From assembly GCA_016711045.1 (NCBI GenBank), contig JADJTT010000014.1, forward strand, positions 75,986 to 139,985: a stretch of 64,000 nt of DNA. The letters are read 5' to 3'. Positions 31,301-38,425 of this stretch are shown here, piece after piece. The notes under the pieces were generated by a model. The model searched no databases, was not told the origin of the DNA, and worked only from the letters and a program-made list of their open reading frames with translations. Origin of the DNA: Saprospirales bacterium (GTDB lineage: Bacteria; Bacteroidota; Bacteroidia; Chitinophagales; Saprospiraceae). A program made the translations under genes and the position numbers. Position 1 is the first letter of the stretch. Each line of letters begins with the position of its first letter.

Positions 31301-31903
31301 GTTGCCCTGGATCTCGAAGAGCAGGTCTTCGATCCGGTCGAGGTCTTCACTCGTGCTGCGGAGTTTGTTGAGGGTTTCCCGTTTCCGGATCTTGTATTTG
31401 GATACTCCAGCGGCTTGTTCGAACATGCGCCGGCGGGCATTGTCCTTGTTGGAAAGGATATCGTCTACCATGCCCAGGGCAATGATGGCATACGAATCCG
31501 ACCCGACCCCTGTATCGAGGAAAAGGGAGGTGATATCTTTCAGCCTGCAGGTGACGTTATTGAGCCGGTATTCACTCTCCCCGGTCCGGTAGAGTATGCG
31601 GGAAATCGTAACGGTCTGGTAATCGGTAGGGAGCAGGTTTTTGGTATTTTCAAACGTGAGCGACACCTGCGCCAGACCGCTAGCCTTGCGGCTTTTGGTG
31701 CCGTTGAAGATCACGCTGGCCATCTGGTCGAGGCGGAGCTCTTTGCTCTTCTGTTCGCCCAATACCCAACGAATGGCGTCGACAATATTGGATTTACCCG
31801 ACCCGTTGGGGCCGACAATGCCAATCACATCCTGTTCGAAGTGGATGGTGGTTTCATTGGCAAAGCTCTTAAATCCTTTTATCTCCAGCGACTTTAACCT
31901 CAT
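28355..31903 (-). CDS. smc: Chromosome segregation ATPase SMC
   Basis: 1182 residues from Met 31903 (MRLKSLEIKGFKSF). It organises and compacts the chromosome with ScpA/ScpB. Walker A is GIVGPNGSGKSNIVDAI, followed by a long coiled coil, a hinge (about 520-660, SIKFLSQSKHWKKEAPLL ... ), a second coiled coil, the signature LSGGEKTLTAIAMLF and Walker B APFCVFDEVDAPLDD. No frameshift. It precedes trmH-like and other housekeeping genes on the same strand. Confidence 0.95.
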   Translation of the reverse strand: MRLKSLEIKGFKSFANETTIHFEQDVIGIVGPNGSGKSNIVDAIRWVLGEQKSKELRLDQMASVIFNGTKSRKASGLAQVSLTFENTKNLLPTDYQTVTISRILYRTGESEYRLNNVTCRLKDITSLFLDTGVGSDSYAIIALGMVDDILSNKDNARRRMFEQAAGVSKYKIRKRETLNKLRSTSEDLDRIEDLLFEIQGNLDMLEKQAKRTKRYFELKEQYKEISIELATWKSSHLVERQKNLNKQLQAEEDRYRQFEVQSRQLESQLEAEKKANLDKEKNLSDRQRDLNQLVGHIRGMENDKKMLEQKTGFLEQNKSRLGEQIQQTKGKVQQLEVDIENYQEQLNDEKRKERTLEDNLEKAEANLKFIQESHGSMKADLDAVVKDQQAAERVVFELEKQRAVNLNQAQIMQAESQRYALEVASRQEEIQTLQKKVADLEKAEEEKLKVLDQLQASEQKRQEKILDTEAKIDALSRKIQQANRLLDAKRNEYKLTKSMVENLEGFPESIKFLSQSKHWKKEAPLLSDIIYVQEEYRVAIENYLDPYLSYYVVDDLQDASQAIKLLHDSQQGKANFFLLEVFKDYQPPMTMLPDTRQAIEFIETDPIYRNLVSYLLENVLVTEREEIRGSIAQSDVVLLSKSGRYIQRKYSLSGGSIGLFEGKKIGRKKNMEVLETAINTAEREENELSSAFFQLKNTLDELKSSSQERKVQEENMALNRLSQEKVTYATRLENFESFVAERTQQQEQISIRLVELDKQNQALGGQMQDQEAALTAAKDQIAHADGSYRQVAEQLSQASANFNQTNIEFIRQQNTVTTIQRELTFRERQHAEMQTLLQQYQKDVTLSDLEMQQNNDQIEQIGEGLKTAYEQRKEKESLLTEAEQTYFKARGEINEVENQLRKVAKQQQEVQLLANDIKDKVTELRFQLTSLSERLHIEFQVSLNDLLKRETPTDLNTEELQEKADRLKSRLDNYGEINPMAVEAYDEMKERYDSIKTQRDDVVKAKEDLMQTIKEIEETATAQFLDAFNKARLYFIDVFRSLFTEDDNCDLILLNPDDPLESDIEIIAKPKGKRPQTISQLSGGEKTLTAIAMLFALYLLKPAPFCVFDEVDAPLDDTNIEKFNKIIKKFSKESQFIIVTHNKATMAAVDTIYGVYMREQGVSGVSHVDFRNYEHQSFLEAS

Positions 31904-31975
31904 AGCCTGCAAAAATAATTAAAAACTGGAGGTAAGTGGAAAAATCTCCACGAGGATGTTTGAGAAGGGTGCTCT

Positions 31976-32644
31976 TCACCCGCCGATAGGCGGCTCTTCA
32001 CCTTTCCTCGGATTTTCAGCTTTGACCGATTTAGCTTTATACTGGTCGTCGTGCCGCTTTATGTAGGTTTCCAGTATCTGCGTTTTTTCTTCGGGAGTAG
32101 TGGTAGGGTTGTCGGTATAATAGCCTTTTTCCCACCGTTGCCGGAAGGCTTCGTAGAGGGTGACGGCACAGGCAACCGATATATTCAGGCTCCCGGCCAT
32201 TCCCATTTGAGGGATCAGGAAATTACCATCGGTATACCGCAGTGCTTCCGCGCTGATCCCATCGCGTTCATTGCCAAATAACAGCGCAATCGAACGGGTC
32301 AGGTCCAGGTCGTAGAGGTTTTCAGATTCCGCTCCCAGGTGGGTACACAAGATGGTTTCGTAGCGTTGGCGGACGGCATGGAAACAGGCTTCCGCTTCGG
32401 TAAAGAAATGGATATTCAGCCATTTACGGGTGCCGGCTGAGGTTCGTTTTCCTAAAATTAACCGTTCCTTTTTGAGGTGCGGTTCAGTGTATAAGACGTA
32501 AAGATCGTTGATGCCTACCGAGTCGCAGGAACGCATCACCGCCCCGATATTGTGAGGGTCATGCACATTCTCCAGAATGATGGTAAGGTTTCCCTGGCGC
32601 CGGGCAGCTACCCGTTCAAACTTTTCCTTCCTGGATTGGAGCAT
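31976..32644 (-). CDS. trmH: TrmH/SpoU-family tRNA or rRNA 2'-O-methyltransferase
   Basis: 222 residues. The three SpoU motifs are visible: NLTIILENVHDPHNIGAVMRS, ALLFGNERDGIS and IPQMGMAGSLNISVACAVTLYE. The extended C-terminal helix and the length agree with tRNA (guanosine-18-2'-O)-methyltransferase, which modifies Gm18 in the D-loop. A rRNA target cannot be excluded. The last 25 residues are charged and low-complexity. Confidence 0.82.
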   Translation of the reverse strand: MLQSRKEKFERVAARRQGNLTIILENVHDPHNIGAVMRSCDSVGINDLYVLYTEPHLKKERLILGKRTSAGTRKWLNIHFFTEAEACFHAVRQRYETILCTHLGAESENLYDLDLTRSIALLFGNERDGISAEALRYTDGNFLIPQMGMAGSLNISVACAVTLYEAFRQRWEKGYYTDNPTTTPEEKTQILETYIKRHDDQYKAKSVKAENPRKGEEPPIGG

Positions 32645-32676
32645 GCTAAAAAATATTTGATTGCTATTTACGCTTC

Positions 32677-32699
32677 GAAAAGACGCCAGGTATGGCGTC
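32677..32699. terminator. Hairpin AGACGCC...GGCGTCT
   Basis: AGACGCC AGGTAT GGCGTCT lies between the lipoprotein gene and trmH. The arm shares the ATGGCGTCT core of the tandem array at 26.1-26.4 kb. Heptamer TTCACTC repeats (32709-32730) follow. Confidence 0.55.
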
Positions 32700-32730
32700 T
32701 CTGCGTCAATTCCTCTTCACTCTTCACTCT

Positions 32731-34209
32731 TCAATCAGTTGCCGGTTGGAAATAGTAATCCTTAAACTCCAGGATATGCACATATTCATTTTCATACCGC
32801 CCAAACCGGCGGCGGAAATCATCTGACACCATAGGCATATCGACGATCTTCCTGAATTGATAGGTCGTATAGAGATTGGTGGCGTCTTTTGAATCCAGTC
32901 GCTCCAGGAATTTGTCGCCTTCCTCCTTTATTTGATGTACGAAATACCGGACTACTTCATACCCCACAAAGGCTTCTTCCAGAGGTAACTCGCCGAAAGC
33001 CCCAAAATATCGACGATTGAACGCTTTAACGGACTCGTCAAAATCATCCGAGTAGAAAGAACTGCTCACATGCACATCGAGATCCTCGTAGAGGTCATAG
33101 TCCATAATTTGCTCGAATTCCATCCAGCGGGGCATCCCATAAACCACTACCTCAGAAAGGTTGGTCTTGGCCAGTTTGATCTTGCGGAGCAGGGAATATA
33201 CGAATGACTCATTTGCCCAGGAGGGAATAATAAAGACCATTTTCTTATCGCTCTGCAAATAGGGGGTCACATCGATGGTATTGTAGTCGGCGGAATTGTC
33301 ACTGACGATATACTCCTGTAGGCGGGCGGTATCTGCATAGGTGAAAAACGCACGATTAGCATCCTGGAAGTACTGCAGGCGACTCAACTCATCGGGTTGG
33401 TTGCGGACCACGAGCACGACCTGATCTGCCGAGTAGCGTTCACGCACGTGATTGGTGATGGCCGTGCAATGGGCTTTCAGGGAAGGATTGACCTGAATAA
33501 AATAGGGGTTTTCACTGGAAATGCCGGAAGCGGCGCTATAGGGTGATACAATGGGCACCTCATAGCGTTTGCCGAATTCAGCTACGAGCTTTAAATTGGT
33601 GCTCCGGTATGGGCCAATGATAAGGTCCGCCTGCTGAAACCGGCTGTCGGTGCTCAACAACCGGCTGACTTCATCTTCCGAAGCTTTGCTGTCAAAGAGA
33701 TCGAGCTGAAAGGAGATCCCTTCTTTTTCCAGGTCCTCTATGGCCAGTTTTACCCCGCAATAGAAATGGATAGCCCATTTGGAGGTTTCGTAGAAATTGG
33801 GAGAGGATGCGGAATAGCGATCTGACATAAAAGGAAGTAACATGGCGATGTGCGGCCCTTTGCCAGATAAAGGGGTCAGGCCGGGGAGATCGCCCGATAG
33901 CGGATCCGGGAGTTGGTCGTCACCCAAAGAGGTGATGGGTGGAAAACGATCCGTAGAAAGCTCTTTCCACTTAATGGTATCCATTTTTTCTACCAATACC
34001 GTTACCGGTAACAACTCACCGGTTTCGGGGTCCACTTTTGTTGGCGGCTGGATCTCTCCCAAGTCGTCTTCATTGGGCCGGGTCCCCTGGTTATCAGGAA
34101 GCTTTTTGAAGAGTTCGCATGAAGCGAACAACAGGGAAGAGATCAGCACAAACAGCCAGAGCGTGCTATTCCCATTCGATCGTGGAAGGCGGTTTGGTGC
34201 TGATATCAT
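32731..34209 (-). CDS. Periplasmic-binding-protein-like lipoprotein (type 1 fold)
   Basis: 492 residues. A lipoprotein signal (LWLFVLISSLLFASC, about residues 17-31) is followed by a Pro/Glu-rich linker and a type 1 periplasmic binding fold (HIAMLLPFMSD, DLIIGPYRSTNLKLVAEFGK, VPIVSPYSAASGISS, VVVYGMPRWME). Bacteroidota proteins of this type resemble LpoA-like or LysM-associated substrate-binding proteins; the ligand is unknown. The ATG at 34209 overlaps guaA by 44 bases. Confidence 0.7.
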   Translation of the reverse strand: MISAPNRLPRSNGNSTLWLFVLISSLLFASCELFKKLPDNQGTRPNEDDLGEIQPPTKVDPETGELLPVTVLVEKMDTIKWKELSTDRFPPITSLGDDQLPDPLSGDLPGLTPLSGKGPHIAMLLPFMSDRYSASSPNFYETSKWAIHFYCGVKLAIEDLEKEGISFQLDLFDSKASEDEVSRLLSTDSRFQQADLIIGPYRSTNLKLVAEFGKRYEVPIVSPYSAASGISSENPYFIQVNPSLKAHCTAITNHVRERYSADQVVLVVRNQPDELSRLQYFQDANRAFFTYADTARLQEYIVSDNSADYNTIDVTPYLQSDKKMVFIIPSWANESFVYSLLRKIKLAKTNLSEVVVYGMPRWMEFEQIMDYDLYEDLDVHVSSSFYSDDFDESVKAFNRRYFGAFGELPLEEAFVGYEVVRYFVHQIKEEGDKFLERLDSKDATNLYTTYQFRKIVDMPMVSDDFRRRFGRYENEYVHILEFKDYYFQPATD

Positions 34210-35707
34210 AAACTACTCGATTAATGCCTTTGACTTGATTGATGATCTCACTGGATACTTCTGCCATAAAATCGTAGGGCAGGTGACTCCATTCGGCGGT
34301 CATACCGTCCAGTGAATTGACGGCACGTAAGGCGATGGTTTTCTCATAGGTCCGTTCATCTCCCATCACGCCCACCGATTGAATCGGTAACAAAATAGTA
34401 CCTGCTTGCCATATCTGGTCGTAGAGCCCGTACTTCTTTAACAAATTTATATAAATCGCGTCAGCTTCTTGCAATAAAGCGACATTTTCCGGTGTAACTT
34501 CTCCCAAAATTCGGATGCCCAGCCCGGGACCGGGGAATGGATGGCGGTTTAAGATATTTCCGGGAATGTCCAGCGCAAAGCCCACTTTGCGCACTTCGTC
34601 CTTAAACAACATCCGCAGAGGCTCCACGATCTTAAGATTTAGCTTCTCGGGCAAGCCTCCCACGTTGTGGTGCGATTTGATCGTCACGGAAGGACCATGC
34701 ACGGAAATCGATTCGATCACATCGGGATAAATGGTGCCCTGCCCCAACCATTCAATGGCCGGAATCTTTTTGGCTTCTCGTTCAAAGACTTCAATAAAGG
34801 TGCGACCGATGGCCTTGCGTTTGTCTTCCGGGTTGGTGAGCCCTTTCAATGCGGTGTAAAATTCTTGTTTGGCATCGACTCCGATGACATTCAGGTTCAT
34901 CTCCTTGTAGGATTCCAAGACCTCTTCATACTCGTGCTTGCGCAGTAGTCCGTTGTCGATGAAAAAGCAGATCAGCTGATCGCCGATCGCGTGGTGGAGC
35001 AACGTGGCGGCTACGGTCGAATCGACCCCGCCCGAGAGCCCCATCAGCACATGTTGCCCACCTATTTGGCTGCGGAGGTTGTCTACGGTTTCTTCAATGA
35101 AAGAAACAGGCGTCCATTCGTGGTGGCAGCCGGCAATGTTGATGACAAAATTCTGTAGGAGCGTCAATCCGTCCAGGCTGTGCGTCACCTCCGGATGGAA
35201 TTGGAGGCAATAAACCGGGGCTTCAAATACCCCATCTTTGGCCCTGAATGCCGCCACGTCGATCGAATCAGTACCCGCCAGCAACTCAAACTGCTCGGGA
35301 ATCTCCATGATGGTATCCCCATGCGACATCCACACCTGCGTGTCTTGCGGGATGTGAGCTAAAAGCCGGTCTTTCTGGAAAAAACGGCTCAGGCGCGCCT
35401 TGCCGTATTCCCGCTTGAGCGACCGCTCTACCTTTCCGCCAAAATGATCGGCGATTAGTTGGGCGCCGTAGCAGATACCCAATACAGGCCGCGTGCCAAT
35501 GATGCGATCCAGGTCGAGCCGGGGCGATTTGGCATCCGTCACCGAAAAAGGAGAACCGGATAGAATGACCGCTTTTACGGTGTCGTCAAGTGTAATGTCG
35601 GCATGGAAGGGGAGGATCTCACAGTAGGTGTTCAACTCCCGGACGCGACGGGCAATAAGTTGGGTATATTGGGACCCAAAGTCCAGAATGATGATTTTTT
35701 CCTTCAT
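34166..35707 (-). CDS. guaA: GMP synthase (glutamine-hydrolysing)
   Basis: 513 residues, the usual length. It converts XMP to GMP with glutamine and ATP. The class I glutaminase domain has the nucleophile Cys79 in GICYGAQL and the His-x-Glu in LQFHPEVTHS. The ATP pyrophosphatase P-loop is MGLSGGVDSTVA, and the C-terminal dimerisation domain contains RHPFPGPGLGIRI. No frameshift. Confidence 0.95.
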   Translation of the reverse strand: MKEKIIILDFGSQYTQLIARRVRELNTYCEILPFHADITLDDTVKAVILSGSPFSVTDAKSPRLDLDRIIGTRPVLGICYGAQLIADHFGGKVERSLKREYGKARLSRFFQKDRLLAHIPQDTQVWMSHGDTIMEIPEQFELLAGTDSIDVAAFRAKDGVFEAPVYCLQFHPEVTHSLDGLTLLQNFVINIAGCHHEWTPVSFIEETVDNLRSQIGGQHVLMGLSGGVDSTVAATLLHHAIGDQLICFFIDNGLLRKHEYEEVLESYKEMNLNVIGVDAKQEFYTALKGLTNPEDKRKAIGRTFIEVFEREAKKIPAIEWLGQGTIYPDVIESISVHGPSVTIKSHHNVGGLPEKLNLKIVEPLRMLFKDEVRKVGFALDIPGNILNRHPFPGPGLGIRILGEVTPENVALLQEADAIYINLLKKYGLYDQIWQAGTILLPIQSVGVMGDERTYEKTIALRAVNSLDGMTAEWSHLPYDFMAEVSSEIINQVKGINRVVYDISTKPPSTIEWE

Positions 35708-35760
35708 GGGGCAAAGATATGCCAGGATTTTTATCGTTGGTAAAAATTCGGGATTAATAG

Positions 35761-35806
35761 TGAAGGTGTAGGGTGGAAAAATTTTTCCACCCTACTCTTC
35801 ACCAAT
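35761..35806. repeat. Palindromic heptamer-type repeat between divergent genes
   Basis: GTGAAGGTGTAGGGTGGAAAAA is mirrored by TTTTTCCACCCTACTCTTCAC with few mismatches. It lies between guaA and the permease gene, which diverge. Confidence 0.65.
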
Positions 35807-35839
35807 TTATTACTAATTTACTTCCTGAAATCAGAATGT

Positions 35840-37021
35840 ATGGATCTTTTCCGGAAATTGCTTTGGCGCTTGGATAACCGATGGCAGCTTTTCGCAGCCG
35901 GACTGGGCACAGCTATTGGCCTGGTCTTGTTGCTGGGCGCCGTGCAATTGTATCTGGATGTCGAGTACCTCTTGCACCGGGATGCGGGCGCCGATCCGCG
36001 CTACGTGCAAATTAACAAGCGGGTCAGCTTGCTCAATACACTGGCTGGAGCTTCTACTTTTTCGGAGAAAGAGATTGATGAGATCCTGGAGAAGCCTTTT
36101 GTTCAATCGGTCGGCGTGCTGACCTCGAATGATTTTCGGGTAAGTGCAGCGAGTGAGAATCTGGGACTCTACACCGAATTGTTCTTCGAAGCCGTGCCGG
36201 ATGCCTTCCTCGATGTCCGGGAGTCCCGGTTCCGCTGGGCCCCCGGCGATAAAGAAATTCCGATCCTGTTGTCGCGCGACTATCTGGCGCTCTACAATTT
36301 CGGGTTTGCGCCCAGTCAGGGGCTGCCTCAACTCACGCCCGGCGCTATTCAGCGGGTGGGCTTCGATATCAATGTGGGCAATGGCCAGCGCCGGACGCAG
36401 TTTAAAGGGCGAATCGTCGGGTTTAGCGACCGGTTCAATTCTATCCTGGTACCGCAATCCTTTATGAACTGGGCCAACCAAAATTTTGGCGATCCAGCAT
36501 CTCAAAAAGAGCCTTCCCGATTGGTACTCGAAGTCGACAATCCCCTGGCTTCCAGCTTTCTGGATTTTGTGGAAGACAATAACTACGAACTTAGCACCGG
36601 AAGACTGGTGGGGGGGCAGATCCAGGCTATGGTCGCTTTTTTAGCCCTGGTCATCCTGCTTGTCGGCGGGCTGATCTTCGTGCTTTCCCTGCTCATCATC
36701 CTGCTCAACTTCCGGCTGGTGATCATTCAGGCCAAGGAAGAGATAGATTTGCTACTCCAATTGGGCTACTTTCAAAATCAGGTCTATTCCTACCTCAACC
36801 GGAAATTGATCAACTGGTTTTCGTTCACCTCCTTTTCCGGCTTTATCCTCCTGCTTTTGCTCCATTGGGTACTGGCCCGGTCGGCCCAAGCCCAAGGCCT
36901 GGAGGTACACCCACTCATCCATCCCCTCGTCTGGCTGCTGGCCATCCTGCTCTCTGCCGGCTTCATTTATCTAAACTACTGGTCGATAAAGAGGAATGTG
37001 CGGAGAATAGGGGAGTTGTAG
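35840..37021 (+). CDS. FtsX/MacB-like ABC transporter permease
   Basis: 393 residues. One N-terminal transmembrane helix (LFAAGLGTAIGLVLLLGAVQ), a periplasmic domain of about 210 residues, then three helices (AMVAFLALVILLVGGLIFVL, FSFTSFSGFILLLLLHWVLA, WLLAILLSAGFIYL). This is the FtsX/MacB permease layout. Its ATPase partner is not adjacent. It may belong to a lipoprotein-export or mechanotransmission system. Confidence 0.65.
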   Translation: MDLFRKLLWRLDNRWQLFAAGLGTAIGLVLLLGAVQLYLDVEYLLHRDAGADPRYVQINKRVSLLNTLAGASTFSEKEIDEILEKPFVQSVGVLTSNDFRVSAASENLGLYTELFFEAVPDAFLDVRESRFRWAPGDKEIPILLSRDYLALYNFGFAPSQGLPQLTPGAIQRVGFDINVGNGQRRTQFKGRIVGFSDRFNSILVPQSFMNWANQNFGDPASQKEPSRLVLEVDNPLASSFLDFVEDNNYELSTGRLVGGQIQAMVAFLALVILLVGGLIFVLSLLIILLNFRLVIIQAKEEIDLLLQLGYFQNQVYSYLNRKLINWFSFTSFSGFILLLLLHWVLARSAQAQGLEVHPLIHPLVWLLAILLSAGFIYLNYWSIKRNVRRIGEL

Positions 37022-37096
37022 TAGACGTTTATAAATGAAACGGTGTGTAGCATCCGTTTTGTAATTAAGGTCACAGAAGTTTGTACAGACTCGCGG

Positions 37097-37104
37097 TATC
37101 TTTG
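37097..37104 (+). promoter_or_regulatory. Candidate -7 element for thioredoxin
   Basis: TATCTTTG matches TAnnTTTG and lies 18 bases before the thioredoxin ATG. A -33 TTTG at the usual spacing was not seen. Confidence 0.45.
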
Positions 37105-37122
37105 CGGAAAATAGTTACGAAC

Positions 37123-37482
37123 ATGGCAACAGTTAAATTAACCGCAGACAAATTTAAAAGCGAAATTTTCGACTATACCGTCGAAAAGGAATGGAATTTC
37201 AAAGGAGAAGTACCTGCGATCATTGATTTCTACGCAGATTGGTGTGGACCTTGTAAAATGGTAGCGCCCATCATGGAAGAATTATCCGACGATTATAAGG
37301 ATAAACTAATCATTTATAAAGTGGATACGGAGGAAGAAATGGAGTTGTCGGGTATTTTTGGAATACGAAGCATCCCTTCTATCTTGTTCATTCCGGTGGA
37401 AGGTCGCCCCATGATGCAAGCTGGTGCGCTGTCCAAAGCCGCTTTGAAATCCATCATTGACAAGGAATTGGTCAAGAACTAA
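37123..37482 (+). CDS. trxA: Thioredoxin
   Basis: 119 residues. The redox motif WCGPC (Cys41, Cys44) sits after a FYADWCGPC strand-helix junction, followed by the cis-Pro loop IRSIPSILFIP. It reduces disulfides in cytoplasmic proteins. The start at 37123 follows AACGAAC; the upstream extension (37081) is not part of the fold. A 17-bp palindrome follows 12 bases after the stop. Confidence 0.93.
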   Translation: MATVKLTADKFKSEIFDYTVEKEWNFKGEVPAIIDFYADWCGPCKMVAPIMEELSDDYKDKLIIYKVDTEEEMELSGIFGIRSIPSILFIPVEGRPMMQAGALSKAALKSIIDKELVKN

Positions 37483-37493
37483 GTATACTATAC

Positions 37494-37530
37494 TTTGGAC
37501 TAGTGCGGCCGCCGGCCGCACTAGTCCAAA
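37494..37530. repeat. Perfect 17-bp palindrome, GGACTAGTGCGGCC family
   Basis: TTTGGACTAGTGCGGCC and its reverse complement (37514-37530) flank a GCC loop. Parts of the same sequence recur at 38246-38269 and 42657-42676. There is no T-tract; it may end trxA transcription or be a mobile palindrome. Confidence 0.8.
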
Positions 37531-37588
37531 ACCACTTTATTTCTAGTATAGTTGAGTAGCCGGCTTAAAAGCCTTATAAATGTTGGGA

Positions 37589-38172
37589 TTAGACCCTAAG
37601 CGAGCCACGGAACGCCCTGGCAGCATAGTAAGATTGAGCACCGTTGTGATACACGAAGACATTGCCGTAGCGGAAATCCGCAAAGAGGGCGCCACCGAGT
37701 TTTCTAATCTCAGCAGGTGTTTTCACCCAGCTCGATGTTTTTGCATCGAAATTTCCAAGTTTCTGCAATACTCGATATTGTGCTTCCGACAAAAGTTCAA
37801 TGCCCATGGAAGCAGCCATGTCAATAGCGTTATTTTCCGGTTTATGTTCTTTCCTTGACTCCTGCCCTTCACGGTCGTAACAGACACTTCTGCGGCCAGC
37901 AGGACTTTCCGGGGCGCAATCATAAAAAATGTATTCCCCTGTCTTTTCATCAATGCCTACCACATCAGGTTCGCCACCGGTTCTTTCCATTTCATGGAGC
38001 GACCACAGTTTTCATCCCGATTGCTATCCGGATTACCCTCCAGTTTCGCTTGTACTTTTGCCCATTCAAGCCCTTTATGTCTATTCATGTTTTTCTCAAA
38101 ACGAGCTTTTAATGTGCGGATAAGTTCTTCATGTTGTGCGGGTGACAACTCCTTTTTATTTCCTATTGTCAT
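37589..38172 (-). CDS. DUF4256-family protein, one frameshift
   Basis: Fragments 38172-37957 (MTIGNKKELSPAQHEELIRTL) and 37990-37589 (MERTGGEPDVVGIDEKTGEY ...) restore to ~194 residues when one base is added in the T4 run 38009-38012 (giving NRDEKLWSLHEMERTGG). The family is cytosolic and of unknown function. The conserved blocks CAPESPAGRRSVCYD and FADFRYGNVFVYHNGAQSYY are intact. GC-rich palindromes flank it on both sides. Confidence 0.75.
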
Positions 38173-38245
38173 AATTATGTGTTGCTCTGATTTGGTTACA
38201 ATGTCTTGCTTTTTAATTCACTATATACTGAAATAAAAGTGATTT

Positions 38246-38269
38246 GACGACCGCCGGCCGCACTACTCG
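38246..38269. repeat. Partial copy of the GGACTAGTGCGGCC palindrome
   Basis: GACGACCGCCGGCCGCACTA shares the CCGGCCGCACTA core of the copy at 37514-37525. It lies between DUF4256 and katG. Confidence 0.6.
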
Positions 38270-38425
38270 CAAGTGAATTCAACGCCGGTTTATTCGTCAC
38301 CTTGTTATTCTTAAGAACCAGCGTGCACCCCGTTGAGGGAGGGGCATCATTTTTCTGAAAAATTAGTTGAATAGTTAAACTTTTTGGCAAATTTACCCTT
38401 ATGTTAACAAAAAATTGATCGTATT

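Noticed and set aside
30350..31897. Plus-strand ORF of 515 codons opposite smc
   Set aside because: Leu/Phe/Val-rich translation mirrors the coiled-coil codons of smc on the other strand.
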